NCBI GenBank assembly: GCA_009649675.1
Contig: WJPL01000002.1
Coordinates: forward strand, 558,001 to 622,000
Direction of reading: 5' to 3'
Source: Alphaproteobacteria bacterium HT1-32
GTDB taxonomy: Bacteria; Pseudomonadota; Alphaproteobacteria; Rhodospirillales; HT1-32
DNA length: 64,000 nucleotides
Part shown: positions 1-7,629 of the stretch, one piece after another
Layout of the letters: every line of letters begins with the position of its first letter
How positions within the stretch are numbered: position 1 is the first letter of the stretch
The notes under the pieces: generated by a model
The model's database searches: none
Told to the model about the DNA's origin: nothing
The model's input: only the letters and a program-made list of their open reading frames with translations
Position numbers and translations under genes: made by a program

Positions 1-2
1 AT

Positions 3-572
3 GTCCAGCTGGGTGAGCCGGAAGAAAAGAAGAAGCCGAAACGCGCGTCCCTGCCGAAGGGGCTGGCACCGGCAGATGTTGATCTGGAAAAAGCGATCGG
101 TCTTTTACGCCTGCCGCGTGATGTCGGACCGCATCCGGAAACCGGTGAAATGATTCAGGCCGGCCTTGGACGTTTCGGGCCCTACCTGAAATATGATGGC
201 GGGTTTACCTCGCTGCCGGCGGATGATGATCTGCTGAGCATCGGGCTGAACCGGGCTGTGACGATTATTGCCGAGGCGCAGGCGAAGAAAGGCGGCGGCA
301 AGGCGATTGATCTTGGTGCCCACCCTGATGACAAGAAGCCTGTGAAAATCAAATCCGGCCGTTTCGGGCCCTATGCAGAGCATGGCAAAATCCGTGCGAC
401 CCTGCCCAAGGGTACTGAAATGGACAGCGTGACGCTGGAACAGGCGGTGGAGCTGATTGCTGCGAAGGCGGCCAAGGGTGGTAAAACCACCAAGGCCAAA
501 ACCACCAAGGCGAAGACGACGAAAGCAAAAACCACCAAGGCCAAGCCCAAGACGCGCGAGAGCGCAGCCTGA
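3..572 (+). CDS. topA: DNA topoisomerase I, C-terminal part (5' truncated by window edge)
   Basis: This is the 3' end of the type IA topoisomerase gene, which relaxes negative supercoils; the catalytic domains lie outside the window. The open frame runs from the first bases to a TGA at 570-572. It shows two copies of the C-terminal topoisomerase repeat typical of alphaproteobacterial TopA, each with a GRFGPY core (GLGRFGPYLKYDGG near the start and SGRFGPYAEHGK further on). The protein ends in a basic tail of four T-K-A-K units that is probably a non-specific DNA-binding extension. The next gene, rnr, starts 11 bases downstream, so the two are likely co-transcribed. Family assignment is firm; the start lies upstream of the window. 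Confidence 0.93.
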   Translation, partial: VQLGEPEEKKKPKRASLPKGLAPADVDLEKAIGLLRLPRDVGPHPETGEMIQAGLGRFGPYLKYDGGFTSLPADDDLLSIGLNRAVTIIAEAQAKKGGGKAIDLGAHPDDKKPVKIKSGRFGPYAEHGKIRATLPKGTEMDSVTLEQAVELIAAKAAKGGKTTKAKTTKAKTTKAKTTKAKPKTRESAA

Positions 573-583
573 GGCGGACGCCC

Positions 584-2806
584 GTGGCCGACAAACAGAA
601 GTCCGTTCCTTTTCCAAGCCGGGAGCAGGTCGCCGAATTCATCAGGCTTTCGCCTGGCAAGGTTGGGAAAAGGGAAATTGCGCGTGCCTTCCACATTCGT
701 GGACAGGATCGCCCGCTGCTGAAGAAACTGCTTCGGCAGATGGAAAAGGACGGCATGCTGGAAAAAGGTGATCGCAAGAGTTTCCGTCAGCCCGGAGATC
801 TGCCCTCCGTCACGGTTCTGAAAATTTCACGGATCGACAAGGACGGAGAGCTGTTCGCCATTCCGGTCAGCTGGGAAGGTGAGGGAGACGGGCCAGAGGT
901 CAATATTGTCAGTATTGGTCGTGGCAGTGCGCCGGGTCTGAACGACAAGGTCCTCGCCCGTTGTGACAAGGATGGTGAAGGCGGCTATCGCGGCAAGGTG
1001 ATCCGGCGGCTGGAACGCCAGACGCCGGGTATTCTGGCAGTTGCCCGTCAGGATGCGGCGGGGAACTGGCGGCTGAAATCGATCGACCGGCGGGATCGCG
1101 ATGAATTCGCCGCTGTCGGGCGTCTGCCGGCAGATCTGGTCGCCGGGACGATGGTTCGCGCTGAAGTGCTGAATGGTCGTGAACTCGGATTGAAACCGGC
1201 AAAGATCGTTGAAGTTCTGGGGGATATGTCCGGCCCCGGAGCGATCACCGATATCGTTATCAAGCGACATGGCATTCTGGATGTGTTTCCGGATGCCGCG
1301 ACGCAGGAAGCGGAAAAGGCGAAGGCTGCACCGCCTGAAGGCCGGGTGGATTTGCGCAAGGTACCGCTGGTCACGATTGACGGTGAGGATGCCCGCGACT
1401 TTGACGATGCCGTTTTTGCGGAACCGGATGACGATCCGGACAATCCCGGTGGTTTTCATCTGATTATCGCGATTGCTGATGTGGCCTGGTATGTCCGGCC
1501 GGGAAGTCCGCTGGACAAGGCTGCCTTTGAACGCGGCAATTCCACCTATTTCCCGGATCGTGCCGTTCCGATGTTGCCGGAAGTGCTGTCGAATGGCTGG
1601 TGCTCGCTGATGCCGCGGGAGGACCGGCCCTGCATGGTGGCGCATATCTGGATCAGTGCGAAAGGCGCCATTCTTCGCAGCCGGATAGAGCGGGGACTGA
1701 TGAACTCGGTTGCCCGGCTGACCTATAAACAGGTTCAGAGGGCGCAGGACGGCTTTCCCGACCCGGACGTGGAGGTGTTGCTCAAACCGGTCATTGCGCC
1801 GCTGTACGATGCCTTCAGGGCGCTGGAGACGGCACGCCGGTCCCGGGGAGTGATGGAACTCGACCTTCCGGAACGTCAGATCATTCTGAATGAAGAGGGC
1901 GCGGTTGACCGCATTCAGCCGCGTGAGCGCCTCGACAGCCACAAGCTGATCGAGGAATTCATGATCTGCGCCAATGTGGCGGTTGCCGATGCCCTGGTGA
2001 AAAAACGTCGTGCGACAGTGTTTCGCATTCATGACCAGCCGGGAATGGAGAAGCTCGAATCCCTGCGCCAGTTCCTTGAAGGATTTGGTCTCAGCCTGAC
2101 CAAGGGCGTGATCCGGACCGGTGACTTCAACAATATCCTCCAGAAGGTTGTCGGCGCTCCGCATCAGGGGCTGGTCAATCAGGTTGTGCTGCGGTCGCAG
2201 AGCCAGGCGGCCTATAGCCCTGATAATATCGGACATTTCGGGCTGGCGCTGGTTCGCTACTGTCATTTCACGTCACCGATCCGCAGATATGCGGATCTGA
2301 TGGTTCACCGCGCCCTGATTGATGCCTTTGATCTTGGGCCGGGTGGTGTGAATTACGAAAGTAGCGAAGACCTGGTTGAGCCGGCAGAGCATATCTCTGT
2401 CACTGAGCGACGATCTTCGGATGCTGAGCGTGATTCGACTGATCGATATATTGCCTCGTTTCTGGCTGACCGTGTTGGCGCTGACTTCGAAGCAACGGTT
2501 TCCGGTGTTACCCGGTTTGGACTGTTCATGGCACTGAAGGAGACGGGTGCTGACGGACTGGTGCCGATATCCTCCCTGCCGGACGATTATTATGACCATG
2601 ATGCGGTCACGCACCGCCTGACGGGCAATTCAGCCGGACGGGTTTATGCGCTGGGTGACGATTTCACCGTGCGTCTCGTTGAAGCGTCACCTGTGACGGG
2701 CGGGATGCTGTTTGAAATCCTCAATCATCCGAAACCGGGGCCGGGTGCAAGGCGGGGAAGGGGCCGGGGGAAAGGGCACCCACCGCGTCATAAACGCAGG
2801 CGCTAA
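584..2806 (+). CDS. rnr: Ribonuclease R (RNase II/VacB family 3'-5' exoribonuclease)
   Basis: A 740-residue processive 3'-5' exoribonuclease of mRNA decay and rRNA quality control. An N-terminal winged-helix-like segment (about 15-65) precedes cold-shock-like domains. The RNB catalytic domain carries the acidic metal site DGEDARDFDDAV at about 265-276, and an S1 domain lies near 630-710 (FGLFMALKETGADGLVP). The end is strongly basic (RRGRGRGKGHPPRHKRRR), as in many RNase R proteins. The GTG start at 584 is chosen because it directly follows topA and gives the usual length. topA-rnr adjacency is common in alphaproteobacteria and suggests one operon. Confidence 0.95.
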   Translation: MADKQKSVPFPSREQVAEFIRLSPGKVGKREIARAFHIRGQDRPLLKKLLRQMEKDGMLEKGDRKSFRQPGDLPSVTVLKISRIDKDGELFAIPVSWEGEGDGPEVNIVSIGRGSAPGLNDKVLARCDKDGEGGYRGKVIRRLERQTPGILAVARQDAAGNWRLKSIDRRDRDEFAAVGRLPADLVAGTMVRAEVLNGRELGLKPAKIVEVLGDMSGPGAITDIVIKRHGILDVFPDAATQEAEKAKAAPPEGRVDLRKVPLVTIDGEDARDFDDAVFAEPDDDPDNPGGFHLIIAIADVAWYVRPGSPLDKAAFERGNSTYFPDRAVPMLPEVLSNGWCSLMPREDRPCMVAHIWISAKGAILRSRIERGLMNSVARLTYKQVQRAQDGFPDPDVEVLLKPVIAPLYDAFRALETARRSRGVMELDLPERQIILNEEGAVDRIQPRERLDSHKLIEEFMICANVAVADALVKKRRATVFRIHDQPGMEKLESLRQFLEGFGLSLTKGVIRTGDFNNILQKVVGAPHQGLVNQVVLRSQSQAAYSPDNIGHFGLALVRYCHFTSPIRRYADLMVHRALIDAFDLGPGGVNYESSEDLVEPAEHISVTERRSSDAERDSTDRYIASFLADRVGADFEATVSGVTRFGLFMALKETGADGLVPISSLPDDYYDHDAVTHRLTGNSAGRVYALGDDFTVRLVEASPVTGGMLFEILNHPKPGPGARRGRGRGKGHPPRHKRRR

Positions 2807-2880
2807 CGCTACTTTAAGATAAAAAGCGCTGTTCTAGGGCAACAAGGAGCGCAATAATTGCCCCAACGGAACAGTTGCTG

Positions 2881-4452
2881 ATGTCAATGTACAGCAATAT
2901 CAATGGCTTGAAGGTTTTCTCAGTTGCTGCCCTCTTCTGGGTGAGCGCCTGCACGACTCCGCCTCAGGATACAATTGCCGAAACCCCGCGGGATGTTTAT
3001 GCAGAAAAGCTGACAGAAGTGTTTAATGTCGGCTACGGGAGAATACTTTCCCGTTATATCGACCCGGTAAATGCCGGAGAGCTCGCCGTAAGTGGCCTGA
3101 ATGGTCTGGTGGCCATCGATTCATCGATTGCCGTCAATCTTTCGGGACCGAAAAAGATCACGATCAACCGCCGTGATACCGAACTGGCGTCCTTTGACCG
3201 GCCGCTGGATGAAGACCTTGCCGGCTGGGTTGCCGTTACCGTGGATATGGTGACAGAGCTTCGCAAGTCCGATGGCAGCTTTGCTTCAGCGAGCACAGAA
3301 CAGGTGTTCCAGGCGGCGTTCGATGGCGCAATGTCCCGGCTGGATACCTATTCCCGGTATTTTGGTGCAGATGATGCAAACCGTCGCCGTTCGGAACGCA
3401 GTGGTTTTGGCGGTATCGGGATTGGCTTCCGGTCGGATGGCGATGTCATCAAGGTCCTGTCGGTCCATCCGGAATCCCCTGCTGCGAAAGTCGGACTACA
3501 GCCTGGTGACAGCATCGTCGCAGTTGATGGTGTGCCTGTGTCCGGCTGGGGACAGGACAGGGTTATTGAAACTGTGCGTGGCAAGATCGGTACAGAAATC
3601 GAGATGCTTGTGCGTAACGGCTATGGCATCGAGCGTGTCGTTTCGGTTCGCCGTGAGAAGATCGTCTCGCCGACGGTGATCTACAAACGGATGGACTCGG
3701 TCGCCTATATCCAGCTCACCGGTTTCCGGGTCGATACGGCAAACCGGCTGGAAGATGCGATCAGCCGGGCCAAACGGGATATCGGCAGTGGCCTTCGCGG
3801 CATCATTCTTGACCTGCGCAACAATCCTGGTGGTTTTCTTGATCAGTCTGTCCGGGTTTCCGATCTCTTCCTGAGCCATGGACGGATTGTTTCGGCCAAA
3901 GGCCGTCATCCCAGCAGTCTGCAGAGCTTTGAAGCGCATGATGGTGATCTGGCCGATGGTCTGCCGATGGTCGTGATTGTCGATGGCCGGTCTGCTTCTG
4001 CTGCCGAGATTGTTGCTTCTGCTCTTCAGGATGCGGGCAGGGCAGTGGTTATCGGTGCGACCTCCTATGGCAAGGGGACGGTGCAGAATGTTATCGACCT
4101 GCCGAACGAGGCGGAAATCGCGCTGACATGGGCTCGTTTTCACGCGCCTTCCGGCTACGCCCTGCAACATCTCGGCGTGATGCCGACGGTTTGTACGAGT
4201 GCTGTCGATCATGATGCCCGTCAGGTGCTGAGAGATAGTAATGCGCGCCGTAAGGAGATTGCCCGGCAGATGATTGACTGGCGGCTGATTGATGTCTCTG
4301 ACGAAGCCGGACGGCAGGGATTACGCAATCTGTGCCCCAGCCGGAGACTGAACCGTTCCTTCGAACTGGATGTGGCGATGCGTCTGCTGGATGACCGGGT
4401 CGCCTACTTACGGGCGCTTGATGCATCGGTTACCGCTGTCGCCGGATATTAG
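2881..4452 (+). CDS. S41 family carboxyl-terminal processing protease, lipoprotein
   Basis: A periplasmic serine protease of the CtpA/Prc (S41) family, about 523 residues. It starts with a lipoprotein signal: a short hydrophobic stretch followed by the lipobox V-S-A-C, so the mature protein should be anchored by a lipidated cysteine. A PDZ domain covers roughly 175-250 (GGIGIGFRSDG, VGLQPGDSIVAVDG). The catalytic serine lies in the SASAAE motif near 371-376 and the lysine in GKGTVQ near 397. The start is uncertain: TTG 2875, ATG 2881 and ATG 2887 are all in frame, and the best ribosome site (AAGGAG at 2844-2849) sits too far upstream of them. Substrate unknown. Confidence 0.88.
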   Translation: MSMYSNINGLKVFSVAALFWVSACTTPPQDTIAETPRDVYAEKLTEVFNVGYGRILSRYIDPVNAGELAVSGLNGLVAIDSSIAVNLSGPKKITINRRDTELASFDRPLDEDLAGWVAVTVDMVTELRKSDGSFASASTEQVFQAAFDGAMSRLDTYSRYFGADDANRRRSERSGFGGIGIGFRSDGDVIKVLSVHPESPAAKVGLQPGDSIVAVDGVPVSGWGQDRVIETVRGKIGTEIEMLVRNGYGIERVVSVRREKIVSPTVIYKRMDSVAYIQLTGFRVDTANRLEDAISRAKRDIGSGLRGIILDLRNNPGGFLDQSVRVSDLFLSHGRIVSAKGRHPSSLQSFEAHDGDLADGLPMVVIVDGRSASAAEIVASALQDAGRAVVIGATSYGKGTVQNVIDLPNEAEIALTWARFHAPSGYALQHLGVMPTVCTSAVDHDARQVLRDSNARRKEIARQMIDWRLIDVSDEAGRQGLRNLCPSRRLNRSFELDVAMRLLDDRVAYLRALDASVTAVAGY

Positions 4453-4466
4453 GCTGTATTGAACAC

Positions 4467-4494
4467 TTGACAGTTGCTGTTCCGAGGGTATTTT
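4467..4494 (+). promoter_or_regulatory. Candidate sigma70-type promoter for rpmG
   Basis: A perfect -35 hexamer TTGACA (4467-4472) is followed after 16 bases by TATTTT (4489-4494), 35 bases before the rpmG start. It lies between the protease stop codon and rpmG, so rpmG probably has its own promoter. This is a pattern match only. Confidence 0.5.
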
Positions 4495-4528
4495 CCGCGC
4501 TCTATTTCAGACCGCAGAGGTTCCGGGT

Positions 4529-4696
4529 ATGGCTAAGCCAAATACACTCAAGATCAAGCTCGTCAGTACAGCCGACACGGGCTACTACTATGTGACGAAG
4601 AAGAACCCGCGGACGCAGACTGAGAAGCTGGAATTCCGGAAATACGACCCGGTTGTTCGCAAGCATGTCACGTTCCGGGAAGCCAAGATTAAATAA
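4529..4696 (+). CDS. rpmG: 50S ribosomal protein L33
   Basis: A 55-residue protein beginning [18 protein letters not shown] and ending with a REAKIK-type tail, the full length and characteristic sequence of proteobacterial L33 ([19 protein letters not shown]). It is a component of the large ribosomal subunit near the E site. It lacks the cysteine pairs of zinc-binding L33 (C+ form), so it is the zinc-independent form. It has a candidate promoter upstream and a strong hairpin terminator after the stop, indicating a monocistronic unit. The gene is convergent with divK. Confidence 0.96.
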   Translation: MAKPNTLKIKLVSTADTGYYYVTKKNPRTQTEKLEFRKYDPVVRKHVTFREAKIK

Positions 4697-4724
4697 TCTG
4701 ACCGTTTTCAGGTTATGCAGAATA

Positions 4725-4757
4725 AGAAAAGGCCGCTGTTCTCAGCGGCCTTTTCTT
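4725..4757 (+). terminator. Bidirectional intrinsic terminator between rpmG and divK
   Basis: A perfect 14-bp stem (AGAAAAGGCCGCTG at 4725-4738 paired with CAGCGGCCTTTTCT at 4743-4756) encloses a TTCT loop. The T-rich right side serves rpmG on the plus strand, and the A-rich left side becomes a T-rich tail for divK on the minus strand, so the one hairpin can end both convergent transcripts. Confidence 0.9.
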
Positions 4758-4794
4758 TATCTCTGACTGTTTACAGGCGCTGCCTGAGTAGGGG

Positions 4795-5160
4795 TCAGTT
4801 CAGGAAGCTGGCAACGGTTTCCAGGAAGTTCGCGACAGAAATCGGCTTGGCAATATAGCCTTCGCAGCCGCCTTCGCGGATTTTTTCCTCATCACCCTTC
4901 ATGGCGAATGCCGTTACGGCAATGACCGGAATATGCTTCAGACCCGGGTCTTCCTTGAGCATTCTGGTAATCTCCAGCCCGGAGATCTCAGGCAGCTGAA
5001 TATCCATCAGGATAAGGTCCGGCATATTGTCACGGGCCAGTTTCAGGGCTTCCTTGCCGTCCTTGGACTGCAGGGTCTCATACCCATGCGCCTGAAGCAG
5101 GTCATTGAACAGTTTCATGTTCAATTCGTTGTCTTCGACGATAAGAATTTTCTTTGCCAT
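4795..5160 (-). CDS. divK: DivK-type single-domain response regulator
   Basis: A 121-residue stand-alone receiver domain. The acidic pocket is E9-D10, the phosphoacceptor is D53 (LILMDIQLP), with T83 and K105 (YIAKP) completing the switch residues. Length and sequence ([20 protein letters not shown]) match DivK of the alphaproteobacterial cell-cycle phosphorelay, which is regulated by DivJ/PleC-type kinases and feeds into CckA/ChpT/CtrA control. The start at 5160 is preferred over an upstream in-frame ATG because it matches the family N-terminus. In Caulobacter divK is followed by pleD; here it is followed by the shared terminator and rpmG, so it stands alone. Confidence 0.88.
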   Translation of the reverse strand: MAKKILIVEDNELNMKLFNDLLQAHGYETLQSKDGKEALKLARDNMPDLILMDIQLPEISGLEITRMLKEDPGLKHIPVIAVTAFAMKGDEEKIREGGCEGYIAKPISVANFLETVASFLN

Positions 5161-5269
5161 AATAATCCTGATTTTGCCTACGTGCCTTAACTTAACCAAT
5201 ACACCCCGGCTTTGACAATCAGGCAAGTTATTTAGCTATGAATTGCAACACAGCTCAATGTCATCAGAT

Positions 5270-5297
5270 AAAAAATGGGCGGTCATAATGACCGCCC
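5270..5297 (-). terminator. Intrinsic terminator for the 32-residue small ORF
   Basis: On the minus strand GGGCGGTCA (5297-5289) pairs perfectly with TGACCGCCC (5285-5277) around a three-base loop, followed by ATTTTTTAT. It is a textbook rho-independent terminator and lies 37 bases after the stop of the small ORF at 5335-5433. Confidence 0.85.
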
Positions 5298-5334
5298 GAG
5301 TATGTCTGGAACTATCGAAATGAAAAAGGCTCCC

Positions 5335-5433
5335 TCAGAATCCGAGGCCGCCTGTGATGCCGAGACCTGTCGACATGATAATGGCGAAGAAGGTCAATGG
5401 GCCGGCAACTGCAAAAGCTTTCCAACTGGTCAT
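5335..5433 (-). CDS. Small hydrophobic protein, 32 residues, unknown function
   Basis: An ATG at 5433 preceded by AAAGGA (eight bases before the start) opens a 32-codon frame ending in TGA. The product begins MTSWKAFAVAGPLTFFAIIM and ends in a glycine-rich TGLGITGGLGF, with one likely membrane-spanning helix (about 6-25). It is bounded by the upstream Crp/Fnr-type gene on the same strand and a strong terminator just downstream, so a short dedicated transcript is plausible. I do not recognise a family. Small subunits of respiratory oxidases are one class it superficially resembles, but nothing in the sequence proves this. Coding status rests on ribosome site, terminator and hydrophobic pattern. 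Confidence 0.55.
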   Translation of the reverse strand: MTSWKAFAVAGPLTFFAIIMSTGLGITGGLGF

Positions 5434-5553
5434 TGCGTCAATCCTTTCGTCATAACTGGTTTCAGGCCAGTAACATCATGATAGCGCTGCTGACAGAGAC
5501 TGCAGTGCGCTGGATCACAATGGTTAACGAAGGATGTAACCGGAAGTTCCGGA

Positions 5554-6252
5554 TTATTCGCCGCGAACTTCCTCGACCATGTCTTCAAGCCGGTTAACGT
5601 CGAGAATGACCAGAGCGTTCTTCTGGCGTTCGACCAGCTTTTTGCGGGCAAGGTCATTCAATACGCGGGCAACGGTTTCACGGGTCGTACTGACGCGGCT
5701 GGCGATATCGCTATGGACCGGGATCGGGGTTATCCGGGCGATATTCTCATCGGCACCGACGACCCGGGCCTGTCGCAGCAGTTCGGCATGGACCCTGTTG
5801 TTCGCGCCAAGCGTCGACAGGTCCATGATCCGGTCTGTCGATGCCCGGATGATACGGGTGAATTCCAGCATGACTTTCAAGGCAATCGAGGGATGTGCCT
5901 CTAGCATGCTCATGAAGTGAGTAGGACGCATGGTGGCAACCAGCGTGCTCTCGAGCGCCATTACACTGGCAGAGCGTGGATGCCCGTCCAGTGCGGCGAG
6001 CTGACCGAAATAGCTCCCGGATTCCAGGTCATCGAGGGTTACCTCGCGTCCGGAGAGTGAGTAGAGAACAACCCTGACCCGGCCTTCGACCACGAAGAAG
6101 ACGTCCCGGCTTTCACTATCGCGGTCAATGATCTGTTCCTGACTTGAATATCTGTTGAAAGCACACAGCTTCTCAATCGCATCCAGCTCGGATTGCTCCA
6201 GGTCTGCGAACAACATTACGCTCGAAAGCGAACTTCCCCCGTCAGCGGTCAC
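5554..6252 (-). CDS. Crp/Fnr family transcriptional regulator
   Basis: A 232-residue regulator with an N-terminal cyclic-nucleotide-binding-type beta barrel (about 10-125) and a C-terminal winged helix (about 160-220; recognition helix around TTRETVARVLNDLARKKLV). The phosphate-binding-cassette region reads YFGQLAALDGHPRSASV: the arginine and serine are kept, but the usual glutamate of the GE motif is glutamine, so cAMP binding is uncertain. There is no N-terminal cysteine cluster, so it is not an oxygen-sensing FNR with an iron-sulfur cluster. It is divergent from the heme-oxygenase-like gene at 6474. Targets unknown. Confidence 0.88.
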   Translation of the reverse strand: MTADGGSSLSSVMLFADLEQSELDAIEKLCAFNRYSSQEQIIDRDSESRDVFFVVEGRVRVVLYSLSGREVTLDDLESGSYFGQLAALDGHPRSASVMALESTLVATMRPTHFMSMLEAHPSIALKVMLEFTRIIRASTDRIMDLSTLGANNRVHAELLRQARVVGADENIARITPIPVHSDIASRVSTTRETVARVLNDLARKKLVERQKNALVILDVNRLEDMVEEVRGE

Positions 6253-6473
6253 ACGGTCCCCGATGTCATGTTATCGTCGTTTACGTCTTCTGGCCGGACA
6301 GTCGTGCTATGACCGCTTCCCCCGACATGCCTATCCTTGTTTATTTCCGATAGACCGTCAACTTGCGTGCAATACGGGGGGCTGTAGAGGGTAACAGGCA
6401 GTGCCGCAGGCGATCAGTCGTTGCCCCGCAGGCGGCCTTGAGGCAGGATGCACCGGTTGCTTTTCCAAGGATA

Positions 6474-7154
6474 ATGAAGTTGAAGCAGGGTAGAAGCGAT
6501 TTCCTGAATATCGTCAATGATGCGGTCATCCGGTTTCCGGATAATCGCATGTGTCGGCGCGTGATTGCCGGTGAAATGACCCTGGTGGATTATCACAACC
6601 TGCTACTGACCCTGTTTCATCAGGTTTACGAGGCGCCGACTTCCATGGCTCTGGCAGCTGCCACCTGCGATCCTGAGCAGGAGTTTGCCAAGGATTACCT
6701 GCTGATGCAGGCGGACCAGGCAAAAAGTCAATGGAAGCTGATACGGAACGATCTTGCGGCTACCGGCTACAGCGACCGGGATCCCCACGATGATTTTCCG
6801 TCACCGCCCTGTCAGGCCTATGTGGCGTTTAATTTTTACATCGCACTGAAAGCTCCGATGGCGCGTATCGCGACCGGGCTGGTGCTGAAGACTATTGGAG
6901 CCAGTTTTGGCGGAAATTACGCCAGCAAGCTGATTCAGGATCTGGACCTGTCACCGGAACAGGCATCGTTCCTGTTCGCGATGTCGGGGGACGACGTCGA
7001 CCATGTTGATGAGGTCGAACAGGTTATCGAAAAAGCTTATCTGACCGACCGTGACTGGCGCTGGATGTGTCATGCTGCAAAAACAGCCAGCCATCTTTAC
7101 GCCAACATGTATAACGCTGTGGTCAGTGGAACCGGGCGCCGGAATGCAGATTAA
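6474..7154 (+). CDS. Heme-oxygenase-fold (TenA/PqqC/diiron-oxidase-like) protein
   Basis: A mostly helical protein of 226 residues resembling the heme-oxygenase-like superfamily that includes TenA, PqqC and iron-containing redox enzymes. Visible candidate metal or active-site residues are H49 and E53 in LFHQVYEAP and the acidic SGDDVDHVDEVEQVIEKAY near 171-189. ATG 6474 is preferred over in-frame upstream ATGs because the extension is arginine-rich and unlike a domain. The frame ends inside the start of the next gene (11-base overlap), so the two products are probably made together. Substrate and cofactor cannot be read from the sequence. Confidence 0.6.
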   Translation: MKLKQGRSDFLNIVNDAVIRFPDNRMCRRVIAGEMTLVDYHNLLLTLFHQVYEAPTSMALAAATCDPEQEFAKDYLLMQADQAKSQWKLIRNDLAATGYSDRDPHDDFPSPPCQAYVAFNFYIALKAPMARIATGLVLKTIGASFGGNYASKLIQDLDLSPEQASFLFAMSGDDVDHVDEVEQVIEKAYLTDRDWRWMCHAAKTASHLYANMYNAVVSGTGRRNAD

Positions 7155-7593
7155 GCTCAGCGAGCTTTCACACGGGCAGTATCTCATCACCTTTGGGCAT
7201 ACTTCTATCCAGATGGGCGCAGCCGACTTTGCTGCGCTGAAAGCGGAACTGAAGGTCTATATCGACAAGGATGAGGCAGAGAACCGCCTGACATCTGCCA
7301 AGCAGCTCTTTGAAAAGCTGCTGGTAGCGAATGATGCAGGCGTTCAGAACCTTATCAAGGAAGCGCATTTTACCGATATGGTGGTGGTCATGCAGGCATT
7401 TGCCGCAAACCATCAGCTGATGGCAAAATTTTCCAGAAATATGAGCAAGCGTTCGATGATGATGTATCAGGATGCTCTGAACACGCGTCAGGACCAGGCG
7501 GTCGATGCTGAAGAGGCGAGTGGCGCCGTTAGCCGGCTGTTGCGGCTGGCCCAGAAACTTGTCAACGAGAAGAAGCTGACATTCGAGGGATAA
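7144..7593 (+). CDS. Stand-alone protein similar to the FliG C-terminal domain
   Basis: A 149-residue protein whose last ~95 residues resemble the C-terminal domain of the flagellar motor switch protein FliG: FEKLL, an NLIKEAHFTDMVVVMQAF helix pair, the near-diagnostic FSRNMSKRS at 96-104, then DAEEASGAVSRLLRLAQKLV. In FliG this domain contacts the MotA stator. The middle and N-terminal FliG domains are absent; instead there is a ~55-residue N-terminus with no recognised fold. The start at 7144 overlaps the upstream stop, implying translational coupling. It could be a motor accessory factor or a repurposed domain. Family assignment is by eye from motifs. Confidence 0.55.
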   Translation: MQIKLSELSHGQYLITFGHTSIQMGAADFAALKAELKVYIDKDEAENRLTSAKQLFEKLLVANDAGVQNLIKEAHFTDMVVVMQAFAANHQLMAKFSRNMSKRSMMMYQDALNTRQDQAVDAEEASGAVSRLLRLAQKLVNEKKLTFEG

Positions 7594-7629
7594 GGGAAGA
7601 GAGACCCGGTTTCCGTCGTGGAGCGGCGT

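Noticed and set aside
827-2266. Long open frame antisense to rnr
   Set aside because: It lies entirely opposite a strongly conserved gene, has no ribosome site and reads as low-complexity shadow coding caused by GC bias.
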